This document shows, one piece after another, positions 51,658-63,694 of a stretch of DNA of 64,000 nt. This DNA comes from Condylostoma magnum (taxonomy: Eukaryota; Ciliophora; Heterotrichea; Heterotrichida; Condylostomatidae). Under the pieces are notes generated by a model. It did not search any database and was not told where the DNA came from. It saw only the letters and a program-made list of their open reading frames with translations. Within the stretch, counting starts at the first letter, position 1; every line of letters begins with the position of its first letter. The position numbers were made by a program, and so were the translations under genes. The stretch is from positions 1 through 64,000 of the forward strand of contig CAKKTI010000008.1 of NCBI GenBank assembly GCA_920105805.1, written 5' to 3'.

Positions 51658-52176
51658 CTAAAATCTAAGTTGATGCGGGTACACTCCATTCCTTAAAGTG
51701 AATCTAGTCGAGAGATACTTCCTCAATTGTGGTACTTTCACTACTCTTTCCACTACTAAATTATCAACTTCAACTTACTTGCTCTTCTTCCACTCAGGAA
51801 GCTCTTTGGGCTGTTTATCCTTGGCAAAGAACTGCGCCTCCTCACTGCTTTACTGTGGCTTTTCCTTAACAAAATGACTTTCTTGTATATCAAAATTAAG
51901 TCCTTGTAGATCGACAAATGTGGAAGTTGGCATTGTAAAGCTTTAGGCTAGTTTTTTCAATGGGCATCTGTTGAACTTATGAGGCCCAGTTACTACAATT
52001 TCTCCAGTTTAGAGCTGAGTAAGGTAAACTACTCTTTTTCCTTTATGTTTTCCTGCTAGGATTATAAGCACTTGGCCTGGGGTGATACCACCACGTAATT
52101 TTGTTTTGTTTTAACGCCAGGTTTAAGTCTTCCTCTTTTTAGTAGGAGCATCTTCTGTAGGGTACCACTTTCCCAT
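51658..52176 (-). CDS. rpl6: 60S ribosomal protein eL6 (RPL6)
   Basis: The 172-residue protein starts [16 protein letters not shown]. Family motifs are clear: [53 protein letters not shown] and the C-terminal [12 protein letters not shown]. Human RPL6 ends LTNGIYPHKLVF, so the following TAG at 51658 is the true stop, although TAG and TAA encode Gln inside the same gene (e.g. KTQTWRQN). It shares a 197-bp divergent region with the RBR gene and is followed after 15 bp by the IP3R-like gene. Confidence 0.95.
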
Positions 52177-52373
52177 ATTTTTATTAATGGTTTGTAATTA
52201 TTTCGAGGTGTATGGGGTAGAGGAGGAGTGGGTGTACTGAAGTATAGGAGGTATTTAGTAGTTTATAAGGTGGTCAGAATTATGAGGGAATTTTGTATAG
52301 ATGGGTGTTTTATAGGGAACTGCGGGTTCTATAAACTAGTATATTTAAAGTTAATATCGATCATAAATATAAC

Positions 52374-53501
52374 ATGGCGGCTTTGAATATATAGACTTAA
52401 ATTGACAATCTCTAGACGACTGTTAATCAAACTTTGAATATGAGAGGACTATCATAAACTATTCAAAACATATATCAACTATGCTGTCAAAACAACTAGT
52501 CTGTGTAGATAACAGTTAAAAAAACGTGCTTTCAATGTAATAATTTGTCAATTAACTCAATCAAATTCTGTGATAATCATTCTGTGTGTAGTCTAAGCTG
52601 CTTTCTCAATCTAATGAAATTATGCGGCTTATAGACTAATTATTCTAATTACTTATCCATAAAATGCCAGTCTTGCAATACTTAGATATAAAAGGAAAGC
52701 TTCTATCAGATATTTGGAGGGCAATAAAATCTGTTGAATATAATTCAAAAATACCAAATTGCTTGTAGAAAATGCAATAGTAAACAAACATAATAGAAAA
52801 ATATACAGTAAACCAACTGTTGCGGGCAAAATTACTGCGATGATTGCTAGAAAAAGCATATAAAAGATATCATGAAAGGCTCTGATGTCAGTGATGAATT
52901 ACTAGTCTGCATCAATACTGAATGCCGTGAATAAATGGAAATTCAGTTAATAGAAAAAGTCTTAAGTAATTACGAATTTCTTTAATTTTCAACTCTAAGA
53001 CTTCACTCAAACGTAGCTCCTGATGAAAAAGTTATGGGATGTTAATGTGAAAGATACATTGTAATAAAAAATGATATCAGAAAGTATTATTGTGAAATAT
53101 GCGAGCAATACAACTGTGCAAGTTGCGGATAATTGTGGCATTAAAATTTTACTTGTGAGGAGTAAAGTTAACTTAAATAAGGGTTATTGTCAGCAGAGTA
53201 ATTGGTGGCAAAGTAGATTTTTAAGTGCCCTAGATGCAACGAATATAACAAGGTTGTAGCTTTAGGGATTAATTATTGTAGATCCTAACAATGCATGGGA
53301 AACTATTATTTCTGTACTTATTGTAATGCAAGTGGAGGTGATGAGGATATTGTTCAAATGGGAATGTATAGGCATCCAAAATATACTCATGAATGCACTG
53401 ATCCTAACTATATAAGGCCTGAAGACTCTGAAGATGAAGAAATGGAGATTTAAGCTCAACTTTTTAGAGTATTAAGACTTCAAGACGATAATCCTCAATA
53501 G
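52374..53501 (+). CDS. RBR-type (RING-between-RING) E3-like protein
   Basis: The 375-residue protein is Cys-rich throughout. N-terminal CFQCNNLSINSIKFCDNHSV and a CRKC...CCGQNYCDDC module look like RING1. An IBR follows (CQCERYIVIKNDIRKYYCEI, then CASCGQLWHQNFTCEE). The RING2-like end is CPRCNEYNKVVALGINYC then CMGNYYFCTYCNASGG. RBR E3s pass ubiquitin through a RING2 cysteine; here the fold is degenerate, so activity is uncertain. The gene ends NPQ TAG with TAG TAA six bases later. It converges with the DEVH helicase, about 80 bp away. Confidence 0.72.
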
Positions 53502-53584
53502 TTCTAGTAATACATGAAAATAATATACTCTCTTATGTATAACAATTCATAAAACAACTGTTTTGATATAATTATTTAATCTAC

Positions 53585-56500
53585 CTAATAAAATATGTAG
53601 TTCTTTAAAAATTTCTTCTTTAAGTTTTGATTCTCTATAAGATGAATGTTAGCTAAATCCTTTTTAATTTATGCTTATTTATCCCTTCTCACTCTTTATG
53701 TATCTTGGAGATGTATATCTTAGAAGTTGTTTCTTAATTCGTTAATTCTTAAAGGAGAGCATATCATTGACTTGTATAAGACCTTAGCCACCTTAAAATC
53801 GTACACATAGCAAATATCATTATCAATAATTCCTATTGAGTGGCCATTTTTACATAATGCTTAATTTATCCCGTCTTATTACTCATTATGTATAAAAGAA
53901 TACCAGCATGTGATTTGTATTGTAGTATCGTTTAAGATCAACACATCATACACATTAGTGAGCTTTTCCTTGCATATAGCACACACTAGTTCTGGTTAGG
54001 TTATTTTATTGCATCTTTGAGTCACTTTTAATCTACTGATGTACTCTTCCTTTTTTTACTGCACCTCTATCAGAGCACTTTGGAAAGTTTCATTTTATAA
54101 ATTCCAATCGCATTCAATATCTTTCAAAGGGGAAAGACTTGGTAGTATATCATCCATATTGTTTTACCATATAATCTCTTCATCATTATCAATACTTATC
54201 TTGAAATCAAGTATTGCCTCCCAATTCGGGTAAAGATTTCTGATTTTTGGTCTATTTTCTATTAGTAAAATTTATAATTACTCGTATAAATTCAAAGGTA
54301 CCTGCTCCATTTACCAAATTTCTTATTTTGTTTATATTAAAGAAATATAACCTCTAATTTCATTAATTTTTGCTAAGTCATAACTCGTGAAAAGATAGTC
54401 AAAATGTATTACCTATCCATCCTTTAGTTTATATCCTAAATAAACTCTCCGATTTGGCGATGCTATAAATGATGCTTATTTACAGAAAATCAATTACAGT
54501 ATATGAGGTATTAAAGGAATATGCGGGAAAACAGTTACATCTGATCCTTCAATCTTATCTTTCTCACTTTTGAAATTAGAGCAAACAAATAACAGTTTTT
54601 CTGAGTCTTATTCTTCCTTTAGCATGAATAAATTACTTGCAACGGATTCCTCATCTATATCAACCTGAAATCCTTTGTTAATATGGTTTATAGACAATAG
54701 ATAAGGATATAAGCAGTTTTCGTAGTTATACAGCTCGAAATTCTGTAATCTTTGCTTTATTTTCCTCGTATATCCTGGCCTTACTGCTGAATTCCTTTCA
54801 AAGAAGGTTTTAAACTGAGTGTCTCTAAGTCCATCATCGATAGCTTTAGATTCTATTAACTGTCCTTGGTTATTCCTTTAGACTTCTTTTATTACATTGT
54901 ACCCCTTGAATTTATACCTATAGCTAAAATTGGCCATCCATAAGAACCATTACAAACTATCGTAGTATTCTTGCGAGCTATCAAATTTCACTAAGGCTGA
55001 TCCGTTGACAATTTTTACTAGTAAATCAACATCACAAATTTTTAGCATTTTGTATATATCGTTGGAGTTAATAATATCCGATACTCTTGGAATTATGACA
55101 GTGGTCTATTCTTCTTATCCCGCCCAGTTTTAAATGTCCTTTCTTATACTCTTATCATTAATTCTGTAATGAGATACGCAATATCTGCCTACAAAAGCCC
55201 CAGCTATACAGAATTTTAGTTTTAATACATAGTCAAAATTTTAGAAAAGTTCGTCTATGCTTTTAGTCTTCATGTGACTTTTGTTAAATCCTAAACTGAT
55301 AAATCTACTCTTAAGATCATACACACATAACAAAACATCTTTAAACCACTCCCTATTCAAAAAGTTGTCAGTATACCAGTCCTCAGCTTCCTTTGAATAT
55401 CTGAACAACTCTCCATTTAAAATCCGCCTTTTATACTCTTTTCCAAAGTTTGAATACCACTAATCAAAGATGTGAAGCTTAAGAATGATATCACTTCTTC
55501 TATACTAATCAAATTACAATTAAAGATAAAAAATATCTAAGAATTTCCCACTTTCTGTGAATTTATTGATTAAGAATGGACTTTTCCCAATAGTTAAGAT
55601 AGAACTCATAACAATACCCTCGTACATTACATTAAAGCTGAACCCCATCATAATCAGCCTAGTATAATTGATATCGATAGGCATAGACTAATACACGTTT
55701 CCCAGGCTTGTCACATTGCTTTATTAATCCAATCCCCCTTACAAGAATAAACTATTTATCCATTCCTGTATCTAGTCCTCCTACGGCGGCTGCAAGGTAC
55801 GATTAAGTAGCATTCTAGGGTCCTTTATATTCAGTTTAAGAAGCCTTAAAATCAGTCTATCATGCGAGGTGTTTAGCAGATCAGGTGAAGGGTATTTAGG
55901 GAGTAATTGGAAAAAGTTTTGATTTACTAGTCTTATGCATACCCCATTACTCAATCTCCCAACTCTCCCAGCTCTTTGTATCATTGTACTTTAAGAGGCC
56001 CAGTCAAGCTGAATTTGTTCACATTAGCTCTTGTGATTATAAATCAGTTACTTTGTAAAGCAAAAATCTATCACAATCTGTAAATCCGGTATAGTAACTG
56101 CAGTCTCTGCTATGAATGTGCTGAGAATTAGCCTTCTTTTGCGTTACTCGCTGCTTTATAGGAGTTAACTGTTTGCTCTTTCATCAGACTTGTTATGGAA
56201 AATGAGAACTTCAAATCTTGATAATTAGTCATCTAAGTGCTCAATCATCAAGTTAATTTCCTCAATGCCTGGTAAGAACACTAAAATTGATTGCTTCTTA
56301 CCCCTTTCGTTTTGCGTTGCTATTTGATTGTTATCTATTAGTTCAATTAATTGTGCAGCTATTTCAAAAAACTGCTCGTCTATCATCTAAGGCTTTTAAT
56401 TTGAGTTGAAAATATCGTTGTATCCTTTAATTTTGAAGTCTTTGTTTAGATTTCTCATGATTCTATTAAGGTCGTTGAGCCAAAGGATTTTTATGGAATA

Positions 56501-57364
56501 TGGCATTTGATTCACTTAGACATTGGGGGCTTGGCCGTCAACCTGCTAGATTTGCTTGTTTTATGGTTTATTGTTAGTGTTTAGGTCTTCTAGATTGAAA
56601 TAGTCTACTTGATTATTCCAAATGTCATCTTCTACCTCTACTTATGTCTCCTTTTCATCAATTACATTATTCACTAGTTGATTGATTATATCTCCGTTGT
56701 TGTCAAGTTCTCGTATATTTCAGCATCTTAGATCTTGCTAGTTGAAATAATTAGTTATTAGATCTATATCTATTGTAGCTGACATTAAAACTAGCTTTAC
56801 TTTTTATTCTTTAATTGTATGTTTTAGTAATGCCACTAGTATTTCTAGCTCTACATTTCTCTCGTGTACTTCATCCAGAATTATTATATTGTAGTCAATA
56901 CGGAAGTTATTATTACATAATTCTTGGCTGAGTATTTCCTATGTCATAAACTGAATCTTTGTTTTATTATTTTAGAAATTTCTGCCGGGGATCTTATAGT
57001 CTACCAAATCTTTTTCATTTGAGTTTATTTATTAGGCCACTATTCTAGATATTCCTACTACAATCTAAGGACGGGGAAGGGCTATAGCTATTCTATATTT
57101 TGGCCATTTACGGTGAATGAATTAGGGAACTTACGTGCTTTTTCCACACCCAGTAGCTCCTTGGATTATTGTAATGCCGTATTTCTCCAGGTCTTAGATT
57201 ATTTTTCTGTGCTGATTTCATATCGGGAGTTGCCTTTAATTTGAGATCTACTACCTGTCCTAGTTATTGCCCTCATCCCATTGATTTTCGTTTCTTTAGG
57301 AAGCTTATAATCGATTTTACTTTCCTCGTCCTCTGTATCCTCTTTACCCTCTTCTAGATTGCAT
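53585..57364 (-). CDS. DEVH-box RNA helicase (DHX type)
   Basis: The 1,259-residue protein starts with an RG-rich tail (MQSRRGQRGYRGRGKQ). Helicase motifs in order: GATGCGKSTQ (I), DEVHERNVE (II), LVLMSATID (III), ILVFLPGIEEI (IV), LSTFIAETAVTIP (V) and QRAGRVGR (VI). DEVH rather than DEAH occurs in DHX57, YTHDC2 and TDRD9-like helicases. A long insertion sits between motifs III and IV. The C-terminal half has a CAICKEKLTNVY Cys motif. It likely remodels RNA or RNP. The stop is TAG at 53585; one frame throughout. Confidence 0.88.
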
Positions 57365-57481
57365 TTTTAATGGAGTTTATAGAAGGTGTCTTAACAGGTA
57401 TTTTTGGATATGCTGAAAAAATTGGATTAATATGGTGTAATTGTGTACCTAAACAACTAAGATTCCATAATTTTAATTAAT

Positions 57482-58570
57482 CTAAATCTCCCAAATCGGT
57501 ATATGCATAAAATTAGCTCTCAATGCCCAAGGCTCGTAGCTCTCTTTTATTTCAGGTGCTTCTGTATATTACTCTAATCTCCTTACAATTGCAGGTTTAA
57601 TTGGATGCACTTTATTCTCTACTTGAGACCAGGCTTGTAAAGCAAAAGCCCTTGCTAAGTCCTCTCGCTTTAAGTAACTATAATAAAGCGATAATAAGTA
57701 ATGAATTCTAGGTAAATTGTCTAGATCAGAGGCTTCACACACTTTCATTGCACTTTATAAATACGCGAATCCTTCATCTAATTTATCAGTGTTAAAACAA
57801 ATTTCAGCAATGTTTATCAAAGACACTGCACTGAAAGGACTTTAAGCAACTTGGCTTAAGTCATAAAAATCTTCTGAATTTTCGAATAATTAGATAGCCT
57901 TAGATAAATTTGGGATTGCTTGATTGAAATCTACGATTTTATTAGAATCTATTTGCTTACTTTCAAATGCTAAAAGGCCATCCCACCATTAAACACATCC
58001 AAGGTTGTGATATACTATAGCTGAGTTTACCCCAGGGTTTAATTATAAAGAGCTAGAAAATAACTGCTTAGCCTAGTCATACTTTTAACCTTATAACGCA
58101 TATGCAATCCCAAAGAGCATCAATAGTTCACTTTTATTGGCCTATGGAACACTATTCCAGTTATTCGGTAATTGTAAAAACATGGATAAATATAGAGCTT
58201 TTGTTAAATTTGTCTACAAATATTGCTGCATTAGTACAGAATAAGACTATGCCAATTAATACCTACTCTAACTTTCTCTGGCTTTATAATTACTAACAAT
58301 TTCTTCCAATAAATTTTCACAATCTTCCTACATACCCATTTACCTTAATACAAACGCTTTTCTCTGTAATATATGATTATAAGAAGCTTCCCCGTACTTC
58401 TACTCACTAATGAGAAAGTCAATGCATTTATCTATATCCTCCTTGGCCTCATTTCATTTCTATTCATCAATTAACCCTAAGGCTCTTCTATAAATCTCTA
58501 GGTTAACTTATAACTAAGAATCGACTTACTAAGCTGTCTAAGCCACTCTTCTTTAAATAACCCTAAACAT
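57482..58570 (-). CDS. Tetratricopeptide-repeat protein
   Basis: The 362-residue protein starts MFRVIQRRVAQTAQQV. TPR-like helices follow: YRRALGLIDEQKWNEAKEDI, SELLMLFGIAYALQGQKYD, NPGVNSAIVYHNLGCVQWW and LINIAEICFNTDKLDEGFAY. The short Arg-containing N-terminus could be a mitochondrial presequence, as in TTC19, but this is a guess. It ends IPIWEI TAG. Its start codon lies 29 bp from that of the LC8 gene on the other strand. Confidence 0.78.
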
Positions 58571-58599
58571 TTAAATTTGTCTAAAACTATAAAAATATC
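58571..58599. promoter_or_regulatory. Minimal 29-bp divergent promoter region
   Basis: The start codons of the TPR gene (minus, 58570) and LC8 (plus, 58600) are 29 bp apart. Both 5' leaders must be a few bases long, or transcription starts inside the opposite gene. The stretch is AT-rich with no recognisable motif. Confidence 0.4.
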
Positions 58600-58869
58600 A
58601 TGGCAGAGCGTAGAGCAGTGGTAAAGAATGCAGATATGTCAGAGGAGATGCAATAAGATGCAGTTGACTGTGCCCAGTAAGCTATGGAGAGATTTAATAT
58701 TGAAAAAGACATAGCTGCTTATATCAAGAAGGAATTCGACAGAAAATACAACCCAACTTGGCATGCTATTGTAGGAAGGAATTTTGGGTCTTATGTAACT
58801 CATGAAACAAGGCATTTCATATACTTTTACTTGGGCCAAGTTGCAATTCTTCTATTCAAGTCTGGTTAG
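58600..58869 (+). CDS. dynll: Dynein light chain LC8 (DYNLL)
   Basis: The 89-residue protein [20 protein letters not shown]...[15 protein letters not shown] is nearly the universal LC8 sequence: [30 protein letters not shown] and [20 protein letters not shown]8 is a dimeric hub that binds dynein intermediate chain and many partners; it is part of axonemal and cytoplasmic dyneins. The family ends at KSG, so TAG at 58867 is a real stop, while TAA and TAG inside the gene encode conserved Gln positions (MQQD, AQQAME). It is the best single proof of the code here. Confidence 0.98.
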
Positions 58870-58971
58870 TTAAACAAATTTTAGATCACTAATTAAATAT
58901 AAATTACAGAAAAAACAAATTGATCAGTTTCACTAGCCATCAAATCCCCTACCAAAACAACATTTATAAAA

Positions 58972-60732
58972 ATGGACTTATCATCTTTCTCAAACTCTTA
59001 GGAGGTAACAACAGAAAGAGCCATTATAAATATCTCTATCGACTTTAACTCAAAAGTAATAACCTCTAAAGTGACCTATACCTTTAAATCCTTATCCGCC
59101 AATCTGCAGCAAATTATCCTAGACTCAAAATTACTACAGATCTAACAAGTTTTGGGCCCAGGGACCTACCAGACCGGTTAACCGCACCCAGTTCTAGGCA
59201 CTCCCTTGCAGATTTCCCTTACAACCCCTCTCCAATAGGACGAGACGGTATAATTCACTGTAGAGTCATCCACAACCCCCTAATGCACAGCCCTTACATG
59301 ACTGTCACCTGAACAAACAGCTGGAAAACAGCACCCGTACTGCTTTACATAATGCGAAGCCATCCATTGCAGAACCATATTCCCAGTAATGGACACTCCT
59401 CAGGTAAAGTTTGCACTAAGCTATCATATAACAGTAGACGAAAATCTTACAGCAGTCACAGCCGCTAATTTCCAGGATTTTTCCCAAGAAAACGGAAAAA
59501 AAACATTCAACAGCAGTCTAGATATACCAATACCAGCATATTTAGTAGCATTTGCAGCTGGGAACATAGCCTGTCGTTAAATAGACGACAGGATTTCACT
59601 GTACACGGAGCCTGAAGTACTTGAGAGCTGTGTATATGAATTCGCATTGACTGAGGAGTACTTAAGTGCAGCTGAGTAGATACTCACTCCTTATGTATGG
59701 GGATAGTATAATATTTTAATACTCCCACCCTCGTTTAACTTCGGAGGAATGGAAAATCCGACCCTTACATTCGCTACTCCTACTGTAATTGCAGGGGATA
59801 GATCACTTACTTCAGTTATAGCGCATGAAATAGCTCATAGTTGGACGGGAAATCTAGTCACAAATGCAAACTGGGAGCACTTTTGGCTGAATGAAGGGTT
59901 TACAGTGTTCGTCGAAAGGAAAATACTGGAATTAGTGTTTGGTGTGCCCAAGGCGCACCTCGATGCTTTTAATGGGCTTAAGGCCCTATAATAAGCTGTT
60001 AATACTTTCGGGCCAGACCATGAATACACGAAGCTAGTACCACAACTGGGGTAAGAAGACCCTGATGATGCGTTTTCTAAAGTCCCGTATGAAAAAGGGT
60101 ACTTTTTCCTCAAGTTCTTAGAGTAAACGGTTGGAGAGCAGAGTTTTATAGAGTTTTTGAGGAATTGGATACAGAGATTTAGTTACAAGACAGCTACTTC
60201 GGATGATTTCAAGAAAATGTTTGAGAAGACCTTTAAAGATTACTCTATTGAGTGGGATGCTTGGTTATATTCGCCCGGAATGCCACCATAGATTGTATAA
60301 TTGGATACAAGTTTAAAGCAAAGTGTCGATACTGTTTTTCATGAGTTGAAGGACTCAGAGGGTGTTCCTAATTAGGAGATTATTGAAGGCTGGAGTTGTG
60401 ATTAAAAGATTATGTTATTGGATCATGCATTGGATGATGTTTAACCTCAATTTTCACAATGGGGGGAAATTTTCGGTTTTGGCAGTTCAGGAAACTGTGA
60501 AATTAAATTCAGATGGCTTAGATTGTGTATTAGGTTAAGGTAAGAGAACAAACTAGCACAAGTAAGAGAGTTTTTGGTATCTATGGGAAGAATGAAATAC
60601 GTTAAACCCTTATTTAGAGATCTTGTTGATTGTGGATACAAAGACTTTGCAAGAGAGGTTTATTTAGAGGTCAAGAACTTTTACAATTTAGTACTTGTAA
60701 ATAGTCTTAATACAACTTTTGGGTTTGAGTAA
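58972..60732 (+). CDS. lta4h: Leukotriene A4 hydrolase-like M1 aminopeptidase
   Basis: The 586-residue zinc peptidase matches the LTA4H family length (about 610). The substrate motif [15 protein letters not shown] is at about 260. Zinc ligands are in [13 protein letters not shown] with the second Glu in WLNEGFTVF, the HExxH-x18-E arrangement. [14 protein letters not shown] follows, then a helical C-terminal domain. It should cleave N-terminal residues from peptides; epoxide hydrolase activity cannot be inferred. The stop is TAA at 60730, with TAG and TAA close behind; reading to the next TGA would overlap the downstream HDAC start. Confidence 0.93.
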
Positions 60733-60787
60733 AAATAGTAAGTAGTTTAGATTAGAGTTATATTAAATTGTGTGCACGACATATTTA

Positions 60788-62005
60788 ATGCAAGCGTACA
60801 TTGATCTTTTCTTATCAGGTCTTTTTACATTGATTTGAATTTACAGTATAGTTCTCTACTCAGGAGCAGAAGATTTCACAGGAGTTGATTATCCTCTTGT
60901 ATGAGTAATTATTACACAGCTTTTAATAGGAATTTTGGGGTATTTCTTGTATCCAGTGATAACAGAGTCTATATATTTCCTTATGAATAAATCCAATAGT
61001 AATAGTAATTGAATGCCTCCAGAGCACCTATACAAAACTACTATCCCAATAGCCTATAATCCAATGTACAACATAACTGCATGCGGCCTTGAGAAGCTAC
61101 ATCCCTTTGACTCCACAAAGTATTTGAAAATTTATAACCAATTAATCCAGGATTAAATAATTAAACCTGAACAAATTATTAAGCCTCCTGTACTCCCGAA
61201 ATCCCTATTGTATAAAATCCATAATTTCTGGTACCAACTTCTATTAAACTACTCTTTAATCATTACTAGAATGGTAGAAGTGCCAGTTTGTTTTGTGCCT
61301 GCCGCATTGCTACGTCTAAAACTTTTAAATCCAATGCTAAGGGCTACTTATGGTTCTGTTTTAACTGGGTGTGCGGCTTTGATACAAGGGTGGGGTATTA
61401 ACTTATCAGGTGGTTATCATCATTGCTCTGCTAAATCCGGAGGAGGATTCTGTATATATGCTGATATTACCCTTACTATAAAATGCTTAAGGGAATGATA
61501 TCCTCAAAAAATGTAAAAAGTGGTTATACTGGATTTAGACGCTCATTAAGGAAATGGTCATGAAAGAGATTTTATGTACGACGAGAATACTAAAATAATA
61601 GATTTCTTTAATCCGTATATATACCCCAATGATACTTTTGCTAAAAGAGGCATTTGGCATTCTGAGCATATTACTCATGTTGATACTGACGATGTGTACT
61701 TAATGAAACTTGATAGAGTACTAGAGGAAAGGTTGTAAGATTTCAGGCCTGATTTTTTGCTTTATAATGCTGGAACAGATTGCATGGTGGGAGATCCCTT
61801 GGGTGGGTTATAAATCACACCAGATGGAATTATTAAAAGAGATTAAATTGTGTTTTAAAAGTGCTTAGATATGCAGATTCCAGTATGTATGGTTTTAAGC
61901 GGAGGGTATTAAAAGACTAATGGACCAGTGATTGCTGAATCAATCACTAATTTGTTTGAGAAGTTTAATTTAAGTAATCATATTCGTTAGGTAATTTAAA
62001 CATGA
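60788..62005 (+). CDS. hdac11: HDAC11-like histone deacetylase family protein
   Basis: The 405-residue protein starts MQAYIDLFLSGLFTLIW, with two N-terminal hydrophobic segments (about 1-25 and 40-65) before the catalytic domain. Class IV HDAC motifs: NLSGGYHHCSAKSGGGFC, VILDLDAHQGNGHERDF (zinc ligands Asp and His), YNAGTDCMVGDPLGG, then CMVLSGGYQ. HDAC11 acts best as a lysine deacylase. The membrane-like N-terminus suggests attachment to an internal membrane. It ends VIQT then TGA TAG TAA. It lies 55 bp after the aminopeptidase stop. Confidence 0.9.
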
Positions 62006-62211
62006 TAGTAAAGTTGATTAAAATTGATGTAATATTATAGGAATCTTAGGTTTAATTATATCGATAAATATGTAGAAAGTAAAGCTTCTAGAAAATAATA
62101 GTTATATGCTTAGAAGGTTATTAAGCCTTTAAATATAACTAATTCAATACTTATCAAAGTACATATATACTAGCATTCACATTGATAAAAGTTTATATAT
62201 TAATAATTAAA

Positions 62212-62728
62212 ATGAGTATAATATAGACCCGCTTTTCTTTAAAAGCTTAAAACTGCTGTATTTGCTTTAATCCAATATAATTTCAGGGTAAAATTGATTC
62301 ATGCAGTCATTTATTCTGTTATAATTGTATTTCCTACTGAGCAGAGGTAACATTTAAATTAGACTGACAATGCATGTCCTGTTTGTAGATAAAGATTTAG
62401 CAAGATTTGCTAGATACCATAAAGAGTTACTTATTATAGTACACCGTAAAAGGAAGTAGTTAAACTAGTAGATAATTAATAATAAGCAAGGCAAATATCA
62501 CAAAATGATGTAATGTAATTAGTTGATCTTGCTGAAACGATGGTGAGAGACGAATTAGCTATACTTATTCAGAATATGTAAATTTTATATAGAAGGAATT
62601 TAAGAGGGTCTTATGTCAATCATATATGAGTTGTAAAGTAGCTTAATTATTATTTTCGCTTTAGTTGTTGCAATTATTTTTTCTCGTATATTCTAAAAGA
62701 AGATTATTATATCATTGGTATGTTTTAA
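62212..62728 (+). CDS. RING finger protein with a 16-nt intron
   Basis: The first exon encodes MSIIQTRFSLKAQNCCICFN and CSHLFCYNCISYWAE. After removing 62347-62362 the frame continues TDNACPVCRQRFSKICQIP, completing a C3HC4 RING (CxxC...CxH.FCxxC...CPVC). Without the intron the last Cys pair is lost. RING proteins are usually ubiquitin E3 ligases. The rest, with DLAETMVRDELAILIQ and a hydrophobic tail, is unassigned. The stop is uncertain: TGA 62627, TAG 62639 or TAA 62726. Confidence 0.75.
62347..62362 (+). other. 16-nt spliceosomal intron
   Basis: GTAACATTTAAATTAG interrupts the RING finger between GAG and ACT. It has GT and AG ends and an A near the middle. Its removal restores the CPVC zinc ligands. 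Introns of 15-16 nt are typical of heterotrich ciliates such as Stentor and Blepharisma. Confidence 0.85.
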
Positions 62729-62783
62729 CAGTTTATAACGTTTGAAAAGTATAAAATATTATAGTGTTTAGTATGCAATTAAC

Positions 62784-63683
62784 TTATAACTTAAGACTTG
62801 TTATGAAATTATTATTTTTGAGCTGTTTGATAGAATTGTCGAAACTTTTCGAATGTGGTTTCTATGCTTCTTGGTATTTTTATATGTAATATTTTCTAAC
62901 TCTACTGTTCTTAAATATATACTTAGCAGATTTTATTGACTTTTTAAGGACTTTTATTGATTTAAATTATCTTTTCTCTAGTTCATTTAGAATTTTATGC
63001 TCATGGGATGTGTTCTATATATAGTTTTTGAACTTTTTATCAGATTTGGAATATTCCTGCATATCTTTCTACAAGATATTCTTTATTTACTATTTTCTTC
63101 TATTTATTTACTTTCTTTATTCCTATAATTAATATTATAAGCATCTTAGATTTTATTTGTTTTTTTCCTTGATAGCGTAATAATCCTCAATAAAGAACCT
63201 TTCATATATTTGATAATACTAATGTAAATCTAGAAGAAGTTTATTGTCCTTTTTAGTTTGATTTACATTTTATTCATCCTTGAAGTTTTATATATTAATA
63301 CATTTTGTCAATTCCAATTACTATCCAATATGTTTTTTGATATTTTAAATCTATTTTCCTACATTTCTTGATTTATTTTTAATTTTTTACAATTCTTTTT
63401 GTGCATTTTTCAATTAATCCTTACACTTTGCTTTATAATTTTACACTTACTTTTTTAGCACAGCCTGAATAAAAATTACCCTTATTCTAGCTTTAACTTA
63501 TAAATCAACAATATCCTTATTTGTTTTGGCAGATTCTTAAATTAACTTAAGCTCTTAAATCATTTACCTTTTAACGATTCTTCCTAAATTTCTTCCAATC
63601 CTTGCATTGCTTTACATATGTTAATTTACTTCAACTTAATCAAATAAATTCTCTTCCCAAAAGCCTTTTATTTCTTAATCCAT
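62784..63683 (-). CDS. Coiled-coil protein of unknown function
   Basis: The 299-residue protein starts MDQEIKGFWEENLFDQVEV and is Lys/Gln/Asn-rich with long heptad stretches (QLKNAQKELQKIKNKS, LQYQLQEQRKQINRRKQQI). Many Gln codons are TAA/TAG. It ends FITSLKL TAA at 62784. The start is 11 bp after the stop of the upstream kinase on the same strand. No family recognised; similar small coiled-coil proteins are common in ciliary and basal-body structures, which is only a hint. Confidence 0.68.
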
Positions 63684-63694
63684 TTTTAATATAT

